A stretch of DNA of 64,000 bases from Planctomycetota bacterium (GTDB lineage: Bacteria > Planctomycetota > JACOTG01): NCBI GenBank assembly GCA_016178505.1, contig JACOTG010000002.1, forward strand, positions 17,169-81,168. Direction: 5' to 3'. Below, in pieces: positions 16,459-24,580 of the stretch. The notes beneath the pieces were generated by a model. The model did no database searches and was not told the origin of the DNA. It was given only the letters and a program-made list of their open reading frames with translations. Each line of letters opens with the position of its first letter. The first letter of the stretch is position 1. The position numbers were made by a program, and so were the translations under genes.

Positions 16459-17217
16459 TCAGTCGAGCGACGTCACTGCGGCAATGCCAGGCTCCGTCAC
16501 GCGCAACAAGCCGATCCCCAACTCGCGGCCGGTGTCGTCCGGATGCACGATCTCTTCGCTTTCGAAGCGAGTGCGGAGCTGGTTCCACAATCGATCGACC
16601 TGAGTCTCTCCGTCGGTGCTCGGACGAATGTCGTGCATCGCGATCAGCCCGCCTGCACGAACCAGAGGGCCATAGAGCAAGAAGTCGGTCTTCACCCCCG
16701 AGTAGGTGTGGTCTGCATCGATGAACAGGAAGTCGATGGGCGCGCCTCCGAATACCTCGCGAACGATCGCGACGGTTTCCGCTCGGTGGGAGTCTCGGCG
16801 CAGGAGGCGGATGACTTGATCTCGTCGAGCGAAGGAGCGGTAGAACGCCTCTCGACACTCAGGATAGCCTCCGCCGAATCGTCCGCCCGGAAGGTCGATG
16901 CTGCAGAGTGTCGCATCGGCCGCGGCAGCTTGGGTCCAGAGGTAGAGCGTGCCCCCTCGCGCCGTCCCGATCTCCAAAATGCGCTTCGGCTGCAGTTGCG
17001 AGACGGCGTCGAACAGGCGATCGATCTCGGCCGCGGTTTGCATCGGCTTTATCGACTTGAAATGGCCGGATCCGACGAACGCGAAAGGAAGGGCAAGACG
17101 GAGTCGAGTCGTCGAAAGGCGACGCTGCAACCACCGAACTTCTCGAATCGCGCGGCGACAGTCGCGAGACGCCGTGAGATCGTGGAGGAAGTCGTTGATG
17201 CGCCTCGATCGAGACAT
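16459..17217 (-). CDS. Class I SAM methyltransferase (CmcI/Methyltransf_24-like)
   Basis: A 252-residue soluble methyltransferase. RILEIGTARGGTLYLW is the SAM-binding motif I, LCSIDLPGG the acidic second motif, and FLFIDADHTYSGVKTDFLLY with GGLIAMHDI form the later motifs of the CmcI/cephalosporin hydroxylase-like group often seen in glycan and rhamnose O-methylation clusters. It probably methylates a sugar of the surface polysaccharide, judging from its neighbours; this is inference. The start at 17217 is preceded by AGGGAAGA. It is the only minus-strand gene inside the glycosyltransferase cluster. Confidence 0.8.
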   Translation of the reverse strand: MSRSRRINDFLHDLTASRDCRRAIREVRWLQRRLSTTRLRLALPFAFVGSGHFKSIKPMQTAAEIDRLFDAVSQLQPKRILEIGTARGGTLYLWTQAAAADATLCSIDLPGGRFGGGYPECREAFYRSFARRDQVIRLLRRDSHRAETVAIVREVFGGAPIDFLFIDADHTYSGVKTDFLLYGPLVRAGGLIAMHDIRPSTDGETQVDRLWNQLRTRFESEEIVHPDDTGRELGIGLLRVTEPGIAAVTSLD

Positions 17218-17320
17218 GATTCTTCCCTATTTCGCCGCCGCGCGGCGAGGTGTCAAGCGCGGCCGATCTCGGCCGTCTCGGTCCGGGTCTCGCAGCCGGT
17301 GGCGGCGAGTCGCCTCGACG

Positions 17321-17348
17321 TTGCTGTTCGCATCGAGGCGCGTAAGGT
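17321..17348 (+). promoter_or_regulatory. Sigma70-type promoter, probably leaderless
   Basis: TTGCTG (17321-17326), 16-bp spacer, TAAGGT (17343-17348). The ATG at 17360 is 11 bases further and lacks a Shine-Dalgarno. Confidence 0.42.
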
Positions 17349-17359
17349 ATTTTCGAGCA

Positions 17360-19069
17360 ATGATGGTGCGCGACGGATTTCGCTCGACGGAAGCCGGGGT
17401 GCCGCCTCGGTGGAGCGTCGATGCATTCTGGATCCAACCCGATTCACTGAGTCCGCACCGCATTTTGGTCGCCTCGGGCTGGTGCCTCTCAACCGGTGAC
17501 GCGCATTCCCCGGGAGTCGTGCTTCGCTGCAACGGCGAAGTGCACGACGGGCTCGCGCAGGTCGAACGACCCGATGTCCGCCGCAGGGCGCGCGGGATGC
17601 ACGTCAACGTTTGCGGCTTTCGCGGCCGGGTGTTCGTCACGCCGGAGATGCGCGAGTTCGATTTGGTCCTCGCCGACTCCGGAATCGTGATCGCGGCCGG
17701 CACCATCGCGGAACTCGAACGGCGATTTCCGGCGCGGTCGATGGGACCGACGGCGAGAACTCTCCTGCGAATCGCCTCCGGGGTCCAAGAGGCGTGGCGC
17801 GGGCGGCGCGCGCCAGATCGGGGCACGGCTACCGACGACGCGACGAGCGTCGCCGATCGCGGCGCTGCCGGCGATGTCCCGCGCAGCGTCGTCCTTTTCG
17901 CTCACAATCTGAATCTCGAGGGCGCGACGATGGTGCTCGTGCGGATCGCCGAAGCGGTGCGAACTCGGCAAGACCTGTCGCCGATGGTCGTCTCATTCGT
18001 CGATGGTCCCGCCCGAGCAAGACTCGCGGAGCGAGGCGTTTCGGTGTCTCTGCTCCCCGCCGCGGACACGACGCTGGCTGGCGGCTGGCGCGGATTCCTA
18101 AAGCTCGAGCGCACGGTCGCCGCGACGCGCAGGGCACTCGCCGCGCATCGACCATCGCTCGTCATCGTGAACACTCTGGAGAGCTTCTGCGCCGTGAATG
18201 CGGCTCATCGTCTCGGGGCGCCCGTGATCTGGTTGATCCACGAACACTACTCGCCAGACGTGCTGCAGCGTGTCGTCGCCCGCGTCGCACTGCCTGCAAT
18301 GGAGCGCGCTCTCAAACGAGCTGATCGGGTGGTCTTCGTTTCGGAGGAGACACGTGAACTTTTCGCGCATCACGATTCGGGCGGCCGCTTCGTGGTGTGC
18401 CCGAACACTCTCGACGAAGATCCCCTCGCGAGTGGTACACGCCTGGCGGACCGCGAAAGCTCGCGACGAAGTCTCGGCATCGAGCCTGGCGACATGTTGG
18501 CCCTCTCCGTCGGAACGATCTGCAGCCGCAAGGATCAGACGACGCTCGTCGAATCCATTCGGATTCTCGCCGATCGTTGCCCGAACGTCCGAGCGGTGCT
18601 CGTCGGACTTCGCGAGGGGGAGCCGTTCAGCCGCGTCATCGAAGAGAACGTTCGTCGACCCGGCATCGACGGCCGCGTTCGACTGGTGCGCGAATCGATC
18701 GACGTCGATCGGTACTACCGAGCTGCGGATGTTTTCGTCCTGAGCTCGCGAATCGAGTCCTGCTCTTTGGCGGTGCTCGAAGCCATGGGTCACGGGCTAC
18801 CGATCGTTACGACGCTCTGCGGCGGCGTGCGGGAACAGGTGCGCATCGGAGAGAATGCACTGTCGTTCGAGTTCGGCGACGCCGCCCAACTCGCCCGCCA
18901 CCTCGAGATTCTCTTTCGCGACGGGGAGACGCGACGACGCATGGGCGAACGATCGCGAGCTCGCTTTCTCGCGTGGCACAAGCCGGAGGAATCGAGGGCC
19001 CGCTACCTCGATCTGATCGAGTCCGTCCTCACCGGCCGCGACGCCGATCGGGGCAGGACACGAGCGTGA
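17360..19069 (+). CDS. Glycosyltransferase family 4 with an N-terminal beta-sandwich-like domain
   Basis: A 569-residue protein of two parts. Residues 1 to about 130 have the pattern SGWCLSTG ... VERPDVRRR ... GFRGRVF, matching the small 'GW-RPDV-GF' beta domain that accompanies many polysaccharide glycosyltransferases (my recognition, role unknown). The rest is a GT4-type GT-B enzyme: SVVLFAHNLNLEGATMVL at the N-lobe, LSVGTICSRKDQTTLVESI in the linker and ESCSLAVLEAMGHGLP for the donor site. It would be a retaining sugar transferase. The start is the first of two adjacent ATGs next to a promoter box; longer versions overlap the opposite-strand methyltransferase. It overlaps the next gene by GTGA. 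Confidence 0.8.
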   Translation: MMVRDGFRSTEAGVPPRWSVDAFWIQPDSLSPHRILVASGWCLSTGDAHSPGVVLRCNGEVHDGLAQVERPDVRRRARGMHVNVCGFRGRVFVTPEMREFDLVLADSGIVIAAGTIAELERRFPARSMGPTARTLLRIASGVQEAWRGRRAPDRGTATDDATSVADRGAAGDVPRSVVLFAHNLNLEGATMVLVRIAEAVRTRQDLSPMVVSFVDGPARARLAERGVSVSLLPAADTTLAGGWRGFLKLERTVAATRRALAAHRPSLVIVNTLESFCAVNAAHRLGAPVIWLIHEHYSPDVLQRVVARVALPAMERALKRADRVVFVSEETRELFAHHDSGGRFVVCPNTLDEDPLASGTRLADRESSRRSLGIEPGDMLALSVGTICSRKDQTTLVESIRILADRCPNVRAVLVGLREGEPFSRVIEENVRRPGIDGRVRLVRESIDVDRYYRAADVFVLSSRIESCSLAVLEAMGHGLPIVTTLCGGVREQVRIGENALSFEFGDAAQLARHLEILFRDGETRRRMGERSRARFLAWHKPEESRARYLDLIESVLTGRDADRGRTRA

Positions 19070-20646
19070 CCGACTGGCACCGCCTTCGCAAACTCCCCTA
19101 CTACGCCGTTCGGCCGCGACTTCTGAAGACTCAGTTGAATGAGCGGCAGCGCCGAGCGGCCGCATATCGAAGCGCGCTCGCTCGAGGGGATTTGCTCGTC
19201 GTCCCGGAACCAAGAAACGGAAAGACTGCATTCACGGTCGCCACACCCGTGCACGACGTTCCGGACCGCATTCTCCGCGACGCCATTCGATCCGTGAAAG
19301 AGCAGACTTACGATCGGTGGGAACTCGTTCTCTTCGATGACTCGCCCTCGAACCGAGGTTTGGCGCGCCTCCTCGACGACGAAATGCGTTCGTGCTCGCG
19401 CATCCGCGTCCTCCGAGAAAGAACCGGCGTCGGCATCTCGCGAGCGAGCAACCGCATCCTCGAGGAGGCTCGTGGCGAATACGTCGTCTTCCTCGATCAC
19501 GACGACGTCCTCCATCCGCGAGCGCTAGAGCTTGCCGCTCGTTGCATCGCCGAGCGCCCCGACGTGGACTGGCTCTTCACGGACGAGGACAAGGTCGACG
19601 AGAGCGGCGAGCATCACGAGCCGTGCTTCAAGCCAGGCTGGTCCCACCACCTGCTCCTCGCGTTCAACTACGTGTGCCACATGCGCGTGGTACGACGGCA
19701 GAAGCTGCTGGAGATCGGGGGATACCGTCCGGAGTTCGATGGAGCACAGGACTACGACGCCGCATTGCGGATGCTGCGCGCCGGCGGCGTATTCGTCCAT
19801 CTGCCTGGCGTGCTCTACGACTGGCGCGCGATCCCCGGATCGACCGCGATGCGCACGTCCGAAAAATCGATGGGCCAAGAACGCGCGGTGAGCAGTCTCG
19901 AGGAACATCTTCGATCGTGGCCCGCCGGAGGCGGCGTGGACGTTCGCGTTCTCGTCCCGGGCGGCAACGTCTTTCACGCGCGGCGGAAGCCTCCGGCCGA
20001 CTTTGGGGTCACCGTGTTGATGACTCGAGAGCGCGCGAGCGCTCGACACGCACTCCTCGACCGCGTGTTCGATCGACGCCCTCATGAGCTCATCGAGTTG
20101 ACTTCTGAGCCGGATGCCGGGAGCGAAGTCCTCATGGATGCACTCGAGCGCGCGGCGCATCCGGTCGTGTTCATGGCGCCGGACGGCCCGTTCGATCGAG
20201 AACAGATCGAGGAGGTGCTGGCCCTCTTGATGGTCCCGCGGACGGCGCTCGTGGCCGGGCGGCAAGTGAAACGGGGCCGAGTCGATTGCAGCGGTTGGGT
20301 GGTCACCGATCGACGAACGTTGCACGATCCGTGGAAGGGACTCCGCCGGAGAGATCGCGGCTATCTCAACTCGGCGCTGTCGGCGAGTCCGAGGTTCATG
20401 CCACCCCTTCGAGGCTGGGCGGCGTGGAAGAACTCCGTCGTCGAAGCGTGGCGCCGTGCGAGCGGAGAGCCGGCGGGCTGGCGGCTCGCGACGGGCTTTC
20501 ACCGATGCGGATACGAGGTCGTGACGACGCCGCGGGTCGAGTGGCACCACGCCGAACCGACGGAGCCCCCGAGTGGACCCGCGCCGTCGGACGCTCCCGT
20601 CCGATGGCGAGACTGGATGGAGCGATACGCAGTGGCCGAACTCTAG
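19066..20646 (+). CDS. Glycosyltransferase family 2, O-antigen/rhamnan type
   Basis: A 526-residue protein beginning at GTG, overlapping the upstream stop (GTGA). After an 80-residue basic lead, a GT-A domain has AIRSVKEQTYDRWELVLFDD, the metal site FLDHDDVLHP and WLFTDEDKVDE, a triplet characteristic of O-antigen and rhamnan GT2 enzymes. GGYRPEFDGAQDYDAALRM is the acceptor-side motif. Residues about 300-526 form a second, less conserved domain that may be a degenerate second transferase or acceptor-binding unit. It is the last gene of the polysaccharide operon and is followed by a convergent HD-domain gene. Confidence 0.82.
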   Translation: MTDWHRLRKLPYYAVRPRLLKTQLNERQRRAAAYRSALARGDLLVVPEPRNGKTAFTVATPVHDVPDRILRDAIRSVKEQTYDRWELVLFDDSPSNRGLARLLDDEMRSCSRIRVLRERTGVGISRASNRILEEARGEYVVFLDHDDVLHPRALELAARCIAERPDVDWLFTDEDKVDESGEHHEPCFKPGWSHHLLLAFNYVCHMRVVRRQKLLEIGGYRPEFDGAQDYDAALRMLRAGGVFVHLPGVLYDWRAIPGSTAMRTSEKSMGQERAVSSLEEHLRSWPAGGGVDVRVLVPGGNVFHARRKPPADFGVTVLMTRERASARHALLDRVFDRRPHELIELTSEPDAGSEVLMDALERAAHPVVFMAPDGPFDREQIEEVLALLMVPRTALVAGRQVKRGRVDCSGWVVTDRRTLHDPWKGLRRRDRGYLNSALSASPRFMPPLRGWAAWKNSVVEAWRRASGEPAGWRLATGFHRCGYEVVTTPRVEWHHAEPTEPPSGPAPSDAPVRWRDWMERYAVAEL

Positions 20647-20706
20647 TCGAGCGTCGTCGAACACGAATCGCGCCCGCGTCGGAAACGACCACGGCAGTCC
20701 AAGGCG

Positions 20707-21267
20707 CTACGTGAGCCCGAGCGCCGGAGCGATCCCTTTCATCGCTGCGAGCACGACGGCAATGTGGTCGTCGAGCGGGACGCCGAGATCAGCCGCTGCA
20801 CGCTCGATCTGATCGCGGTCGACGCCGCGCGCAAATTCCTTCTTCTTCCACTTCTTCAGCACCGACGACACTTCCATGTCCGTGATCCCTCGGTTCGGCC
20901 GCACGAGCGCGCACGCCTGAACGATCCCGACGGTCTCGTCGACGGCGTAGAGTGACTTGTCGAGCAGGCTCACGCGAGGCAGCGCTTGCAGCTCGTTGTG
21001 CGCGCGAATGGCGTAGATGAGCGGCTCCGGGAAACCCTTCGCAGCCAAGATCTCGGCGCCGCGAAACGTGTGCTCGGAGAGTGCCGGCCACCGCTCGTAG
21101 TCGAAGTCGTGGAGCAGCCCGGTGGCTCCCCACAGGGGCACGTTCTCGCTGAAGCGATCCGCGTAGGCACGCATCGCCGCCTCGGCACCCAACGCGTGCT
21201 TCAGCAAACTCTCGGACTTCGTGTACTCGTTCAGCAACGCCCACGCCACCTCTCGATCGACGATCAT
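20707..21267 (-). CDS. HD-domain phosphohydrolase-like protein
   Basis: A 186-residue cytoplasmic protein with the HD metal-binding pattern: LKHALGAEAAMRAYA (first His), GLLHDFDYERWP (HD pair), EHTFRGAEIL and AIRAHN. This set is typical of small YedJ/HDIG-like proteins that hydrolyse nucleotides or phosphate esters. The remainder is helical and ends in a lysine-rich stretch KKWKKKEFARG. Substrate unknown. It lies between two plus-strand transcripts and has its own start preceded by GAGGGAAC. Function beyond metal-dependent hydrolysis should not be assumed. Confidence 0.8.
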   Translation of the reverse strand: MIVDREVAWALLNEYTKSESLLKHALGAEAAMRAYADRFSENVPLWGATGLLHDFDYERWPALSEHTFRGAEILAAKGFPEPLIYAIRAHNELQALPRVSLLDKSLYAVDETVGIVQACALVRPNRGITDMEVSSVLKKWKKKEFARGVDRDQIERAAADLGVPLDDHIAVVLAAMKGIAPALGLT

Positions 21268-21345
21268 TTGGAGTTCCCTCGAATGCGCGCCGTCAGGACG
21301 ATGGATTCTCGATCAGGGATCATGGATCGGCCACCCGGCCGAACC

Positions 21346-21351
21346 TAGAAT
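21346..21351 (+). promoter_or_regulatory. -10-like box, probably leaderless
   Basis: TAGAAT ends 8 bases before the ATG at 21360; no Shine-Dalgarno is present and the -35 region is weak. Confidence 0.35.
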
Positions 21352-21359
21352 GCCCCGCA

Positions 21360-21995
21360 ATGGCCATCAAGGTGCTCGTCGAAACCGTCGGTCCGTTCTC
21401 CGAGAACAGCTATTTCCTCGTCGACGAGGAAACTCGGGAGGCCGTCGCCGTCGATCCGGGCGACGAGGCGCCGCGACTCCTCGCCGTCGTGCGCCGGCAC
21501 GATCTCACCGTGCGCTGGATCCTGAACACGCATGGCCACCTCGACCACGTCGGAGCCGTTGCCGAGCTGAAGGAAGCGACTCGCGCGCCGTTTCACATCC
21601 ACAAAGCCGACCTCTTCCTCGTCGAGGCTATCCCGGAGCAAGCGGCGCTCTTCGGACTGCGGCCGCCGCCGATACCGCGCATCGACGGCTACCTCGAAGA
21701 AGGCGACGTGTTCACGTTTGGAAAGGGACCGGTCCGCATCGAGGTGATCGAGACGCCCGGACACACGCCCGGTGGCGTGACGTTTCGCGTCGGCGACGAC
21801 CTGTTCGTCGGCGATGCGCTCTTCGCGGGATCGATCGGTCGCACGGACTTGCCGGGCGGCGACACTGAAACGCTGCTTCGCTCGATACGCGAGCGGCTGC
21901 TCGCGTTTCCCGACGGCGCGCGAGTCTACTCGGGGCACGGCCCGGCTACCACGATCGGTCGCGAGCGTCGCACGAACCCCTTTCTGCAGGACTGA
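21360..21995 (+). CDS. Metallo-beta-lactamase-fold hydrolase (glyoxalase II-like)
   Basis: A 211-residue MBL-fold enzyme with the full dinuclear metal set: NTHGHLDHVG (H-x-H-x-D-H), TPGHTPGG (His), FVGDALFAGSIGRTD (Asp) and YSGHGP (His). GRTDLPGG is typical of the GloB-like/YcbL subgroup, which hydrolyses thioesters such as S-lactoylglutathione or related substrates. The length fits the short YcbL type, which lacks the C-terminal glutathione-binding helices of classical GloB. It is likely cytoplasmic and transcribed alone. Confidence 0.87.
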   Translation: MAIKVLVETVGPFSENSYFLVDEETREAVAVDPGDEAPRLLAVVRRHDLTVRWILNTHGHLDHVGAVAELKEATRAPFHIHKADLFLVEAIPEQAALFGLRPPPIPRIDGYLEEGDVFTFGKGPVRIEVIETPGHTPGGVTFRVGDDLFVGDALFAGSIGRTDLPGGDTETLLRSIRERLLAFPDGARVYSGHGPATTIGRERRTNPFLQD

Positions 21996-22036
21996 ACATC
22001 GATCTGTGACGCGGGCATCGGATCCGCGATCGAGAT

Positions 22037-22810
22037 TCAAGCGCCGGCGCGCGGCCGCTGCGTCACGCGAATGTCGCCGGTCGTGACTCGCACGTGCACA
22101 TCCGGCCCGCCGCCGTTGATCGAGCCGTTGGCTCTTGCGCCAACGACCGAGTCTCGCGAGACCTTCACGTTCCCGTCGCACGCAATCGATCCAACGGTCG
22201 TTTCCGTGTCCAGGCGCGCTCCCTTCCCATTCGGAAGGCCAACCTTCACGTTGCCCGTGACGGTTTCGAGCGAGACCGGATGTTCGAGGTCCGACACGAA
22301 GACGTCGATCGTCCCGGTGACGACGTTCGCAGCCGCCGGCGTCGCGACGCCGCGCAGCATGACGTCACCCGTCGTGACGTGCACGTCTACGCCTCCCGTG
22401 AGCCCCTCGAGATCGACGTCACCCGTGACGACTTTCACCTCGACGCGAGCCCACGCCGGCACCGTCAAGTGATAGGAGACGCCACCGCTGGCATGCCCCT
22501 CGAGAAGTCGGGTCACGACCGAGAGTCCGTCCGCGGTGGGTTCGACGTCGACGCGGATCCTCCCGAGATTCTCTCGAGCGTCTGCGTCGTCGCGACCCTG
22601 CGCTTCCTTTTCGGCGACGACGAGCACTTCATCGCGATCCCACGTCTCGACGGCCACGTCGCCGGTGATGTTCTCCACCGACACGTGCGCGGCGTTCGCG
22701 GTCAGCGGCTTCTGAACACGGACTTCTTCCGTGGCCCGAACGGCACTCATGTATGCGCAGCTCGTCCCCGCCAAGAGGGTCAGCGCAAGGAATTCCATCG
22801 GCCGATGCAT
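22037..22810 (-). CDS. DUF4097-type beta-repeat lipoprotein
   Basis: A 257-residue exported protein with a lipoprotein signal (LLAGTSC, Cys18). The mature part is a right-handed beta-repeat of the DUF4097/DUF2807 adhesin-like family: the motif V-T-G-D/N-V recurs at intervals of about 20-25 residues (VENITGDVAV, VKVVTGDVDL, VHVTTGDVML, LETVTGNVKV, VRVTTGDIRV). Such proteins are thought to sit at the envelope, sometimes with anti-sigma factors; no such gene is adjacent here. Function unknown. A strong GAGGAGG ribosome site precedes the start. It is divergent from the ArnT-like gene, 87 bp apart. Confidence 0.82.
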   Translation of the reverse strand: MHRPMEFLALTLLAGTSCAYMSAVRATEEVRVQKPLTANAAHVSVENITGDVAVETWDRDEVLVVAEKEAQGRDDADARENLGRIRVDVEPTADGLSVVTRLLEGHASGGVSYHLTVPAWARVEVKVVTGDVDLEGLTGGVDVHVTTGDVMLRGVATPAAANVVTGTIDVFVSDLEHPVSLETVTGNVKVGLPNGKGARLDTETTVGSIACDGNVKVSRDSVVGARANGSINGGGPDVHVRVTTGDIRVTQRPRAGA

Positions 22811-22897
22811 GATTGCCTCCTCGTCCCGTGGGGTTCCGCGACCGGTCGGCGATTGTGATCGTCCGCCAACCCTGCGTCAATCGCGCTGGATTCGACG

Positions 22898-24580
22898 ATG
22901 ACTGGACGCTATTCTCGGCGAGTGCGCCCGCTCGACAAGACGGATACCGGCGACCGCTTCCTCATCGCCGTTCTCGTGGCTCTTTCGCTTTCACTGCTCA
23001 TCGGATTGGGCACGCGATCGCTCTTCGATCCGGATGAATCGCGCTACGCGGAGATCCCCCGCGAGATGTTGGCCACGGGTGACTTCATCGTGCCGCATCT
23101 GTGGGGCGTGCCGTACCTCGAGAAGCCGCCGCTCGGATATTGGCTCGTCGCCGGTGCGTTCGCCCTCTTAGGCACGAGCGAATGGGTGGCGCGTCTGGTG
23201 CCGGCACTGTTCACCGTTGCGACGATCGCGCTCGTGGGCGTGCACGGCTCGAGGCTCCTCGGACGGCGTGGCGGACTCCTCGCGGCGGTGGTGCTCGCTT
23301 CGTCGGCGTTTCCGCTCGCGCTCGGACGCACGCTCGTGCTCGATCCGATCCTCTCCTTTTTCGTCACGGCGATCCTGCTGTGCGGCCATCGCCTCTGCAT
23401 CGGCGACGGGAATGCCCCTCGACTGCGTGTTGCGGTCGCAATCGCGGCGGCCCTCGGCACGCTCACGAAGGGCCCCATCGCCGTCTTGCTTCCGGTCGTC
23501 GCTCTCGTCGCATCACAAATCGTGCGGCGCGACGTCCGCGCATTGCGTCGCCTCGTCTCGCTGCCATCCGTCGCCCTATACGTCGCCGTCGTCGCACCGT
23601 GGTTCGTAGCTGTGTCGATTCGTGAAGCGGACTTCCCGCGGTTCTTCGTCGTCGAACAACACCTTCGTCGCTACGCCTCGCCCGAGTACGAGCACGGCGA
23701 GAACGCTTGGACGCTCATCGGCACCGCACTCGGGGGGCTCGGGCCATGGCTCTTCGCGCTTCCGGGCGCACTGCTCGCACTTCGGCGGTGCGAACGAACG
23801 GATGTCGCACTCGGAGCGGCGATCTGGGCGCTCGTCATGGTCGCCGTCTTCCTTCCGTCGCAATCGAAGCTCGTGACTTACGTGCTCCCCGCGTTTCCCG
23901 CAATGGCGTGCCTCATCGCCGCCTCGCTGTCGACTGCATCCTTGCGCGGCCCCGCTATCGCGACGGCAATCGTGTTCGCCGCGGGCGCGATAACCATTCC
24001 CCTGCTGCCCGCATTCGGGGGTCAATGGAACGAAGCGCTTCGTCGACTCGAGCCGGCGATCGCCGGCGGCGCGGTTGCCGCGGGCCTGGCCGCATGGGTC
24101 GCGCCACGCTCCCGCGATGCGGCAGTAGCGTCCCTCGCCGCAGTGTCCGTCTGCTTCCTCGTCGGCGCCGAGTCGGCCGCCGTCGAGATGACGCCGTGGC
24201 TCTGCTCGCGCGAGATCGCCGGCGTGCTCGGCGAACAGCGACGAGCGGACGAGCCCGTCCTCAACTACGGCAGTCCTCACCGGCACTCGCTCGTCTACTA
24301 CTCCCGCCTGTTCCCGATTCAGGTCGGCTCGAGCGGCGAAAACGAGTATGGTTTTCGTCTCGCGGGCGAGAAGGATCGGCGTTGGTTCGGGGACCGCGAC
24401 GACCTTCGCCGGGCGATCGGAGACGCACGCTCCGTCTGGCTGGTCGTCGACGAGCGCAACGAGAACCGGGTCAAGGCTCAGCTTCGAGGGTACGAGGTCG
24501 AGCTCGTTCGCCGCCAGGGCGAAGCGAGGCTGTTCCACGTGAAGTTGCCGCCGACCGCGATCGGGGACGACGTCAAGTGA
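22898..24580 (+). CDS. ArnT/PMT-like lipid-linked sugar transferase (GT-C), copy 1
   Basis: A 560-residue GT-C membrane enzyme of the ArnT/PMT (GT83/GT39) family, with a dozen hydrophobic helices and a soluble C-terminal domain. The first periplasmic loop has FDPDESRYAEIPREML, carrying the acidic pair that acts in catalysis in ArnT, followed by YLEKPPLGYW. Family members move a sugar from undecaprenyl phosphate to lipid A or other acceptors at the periplasmic face. The presence of an arn operon 17 kb away makes aminoarabinose a plausible donor for one of the four copies; which copy is not decidable. It is coupled to the next copy by GTGA. Confidence 0.85.
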   Translation: MTGRYSRRVRPLDKTDTGDRFLIAVLVALSLSLLIGLGTRSLFDPDESRYAEIPREMLATGDFIVPHLWGVPYLEKPPLGYWLVAGAFALLGTSEWVARLVPALFTVATIALVGVHGSRLLGRRGGLLAAVVLASSAFPLALGRTLVLDPILSFFVTAILLCGHRLCIGDGNAPRLRVAVAIAAALGTLTKGPIAVLLPVVALVASQIVRRDVRALRRLVSLPSVALYVAVVAPWFVAVSIREADFPRFFVVEQHLRRYASPEYEHGENAWTLIGTALGGLGPWLFALPGALLALRRCERTDVALGAAIWALVMVAVFLPSQSKLVTYVLPAFPAMACLIAASLSTASLRGPAIATAIVFAAGAITIPLLPAFGGQWNEALRRLEPAIAGGAVAAGLAAWVAPRSRDAAVASLAAVSVCFLVGAESAAVEMTPWLCSREIAGVLGEQRRADEPVLNYGSPHRHSLVYYSRLFPIQVGSSGENEYGFRLAGEKDRRWFGDRDDLRRAIGDARSVWLVVDERNENRVKAQLRGYEVELVRRQGEARLFHVKLPPTAIGDDVK

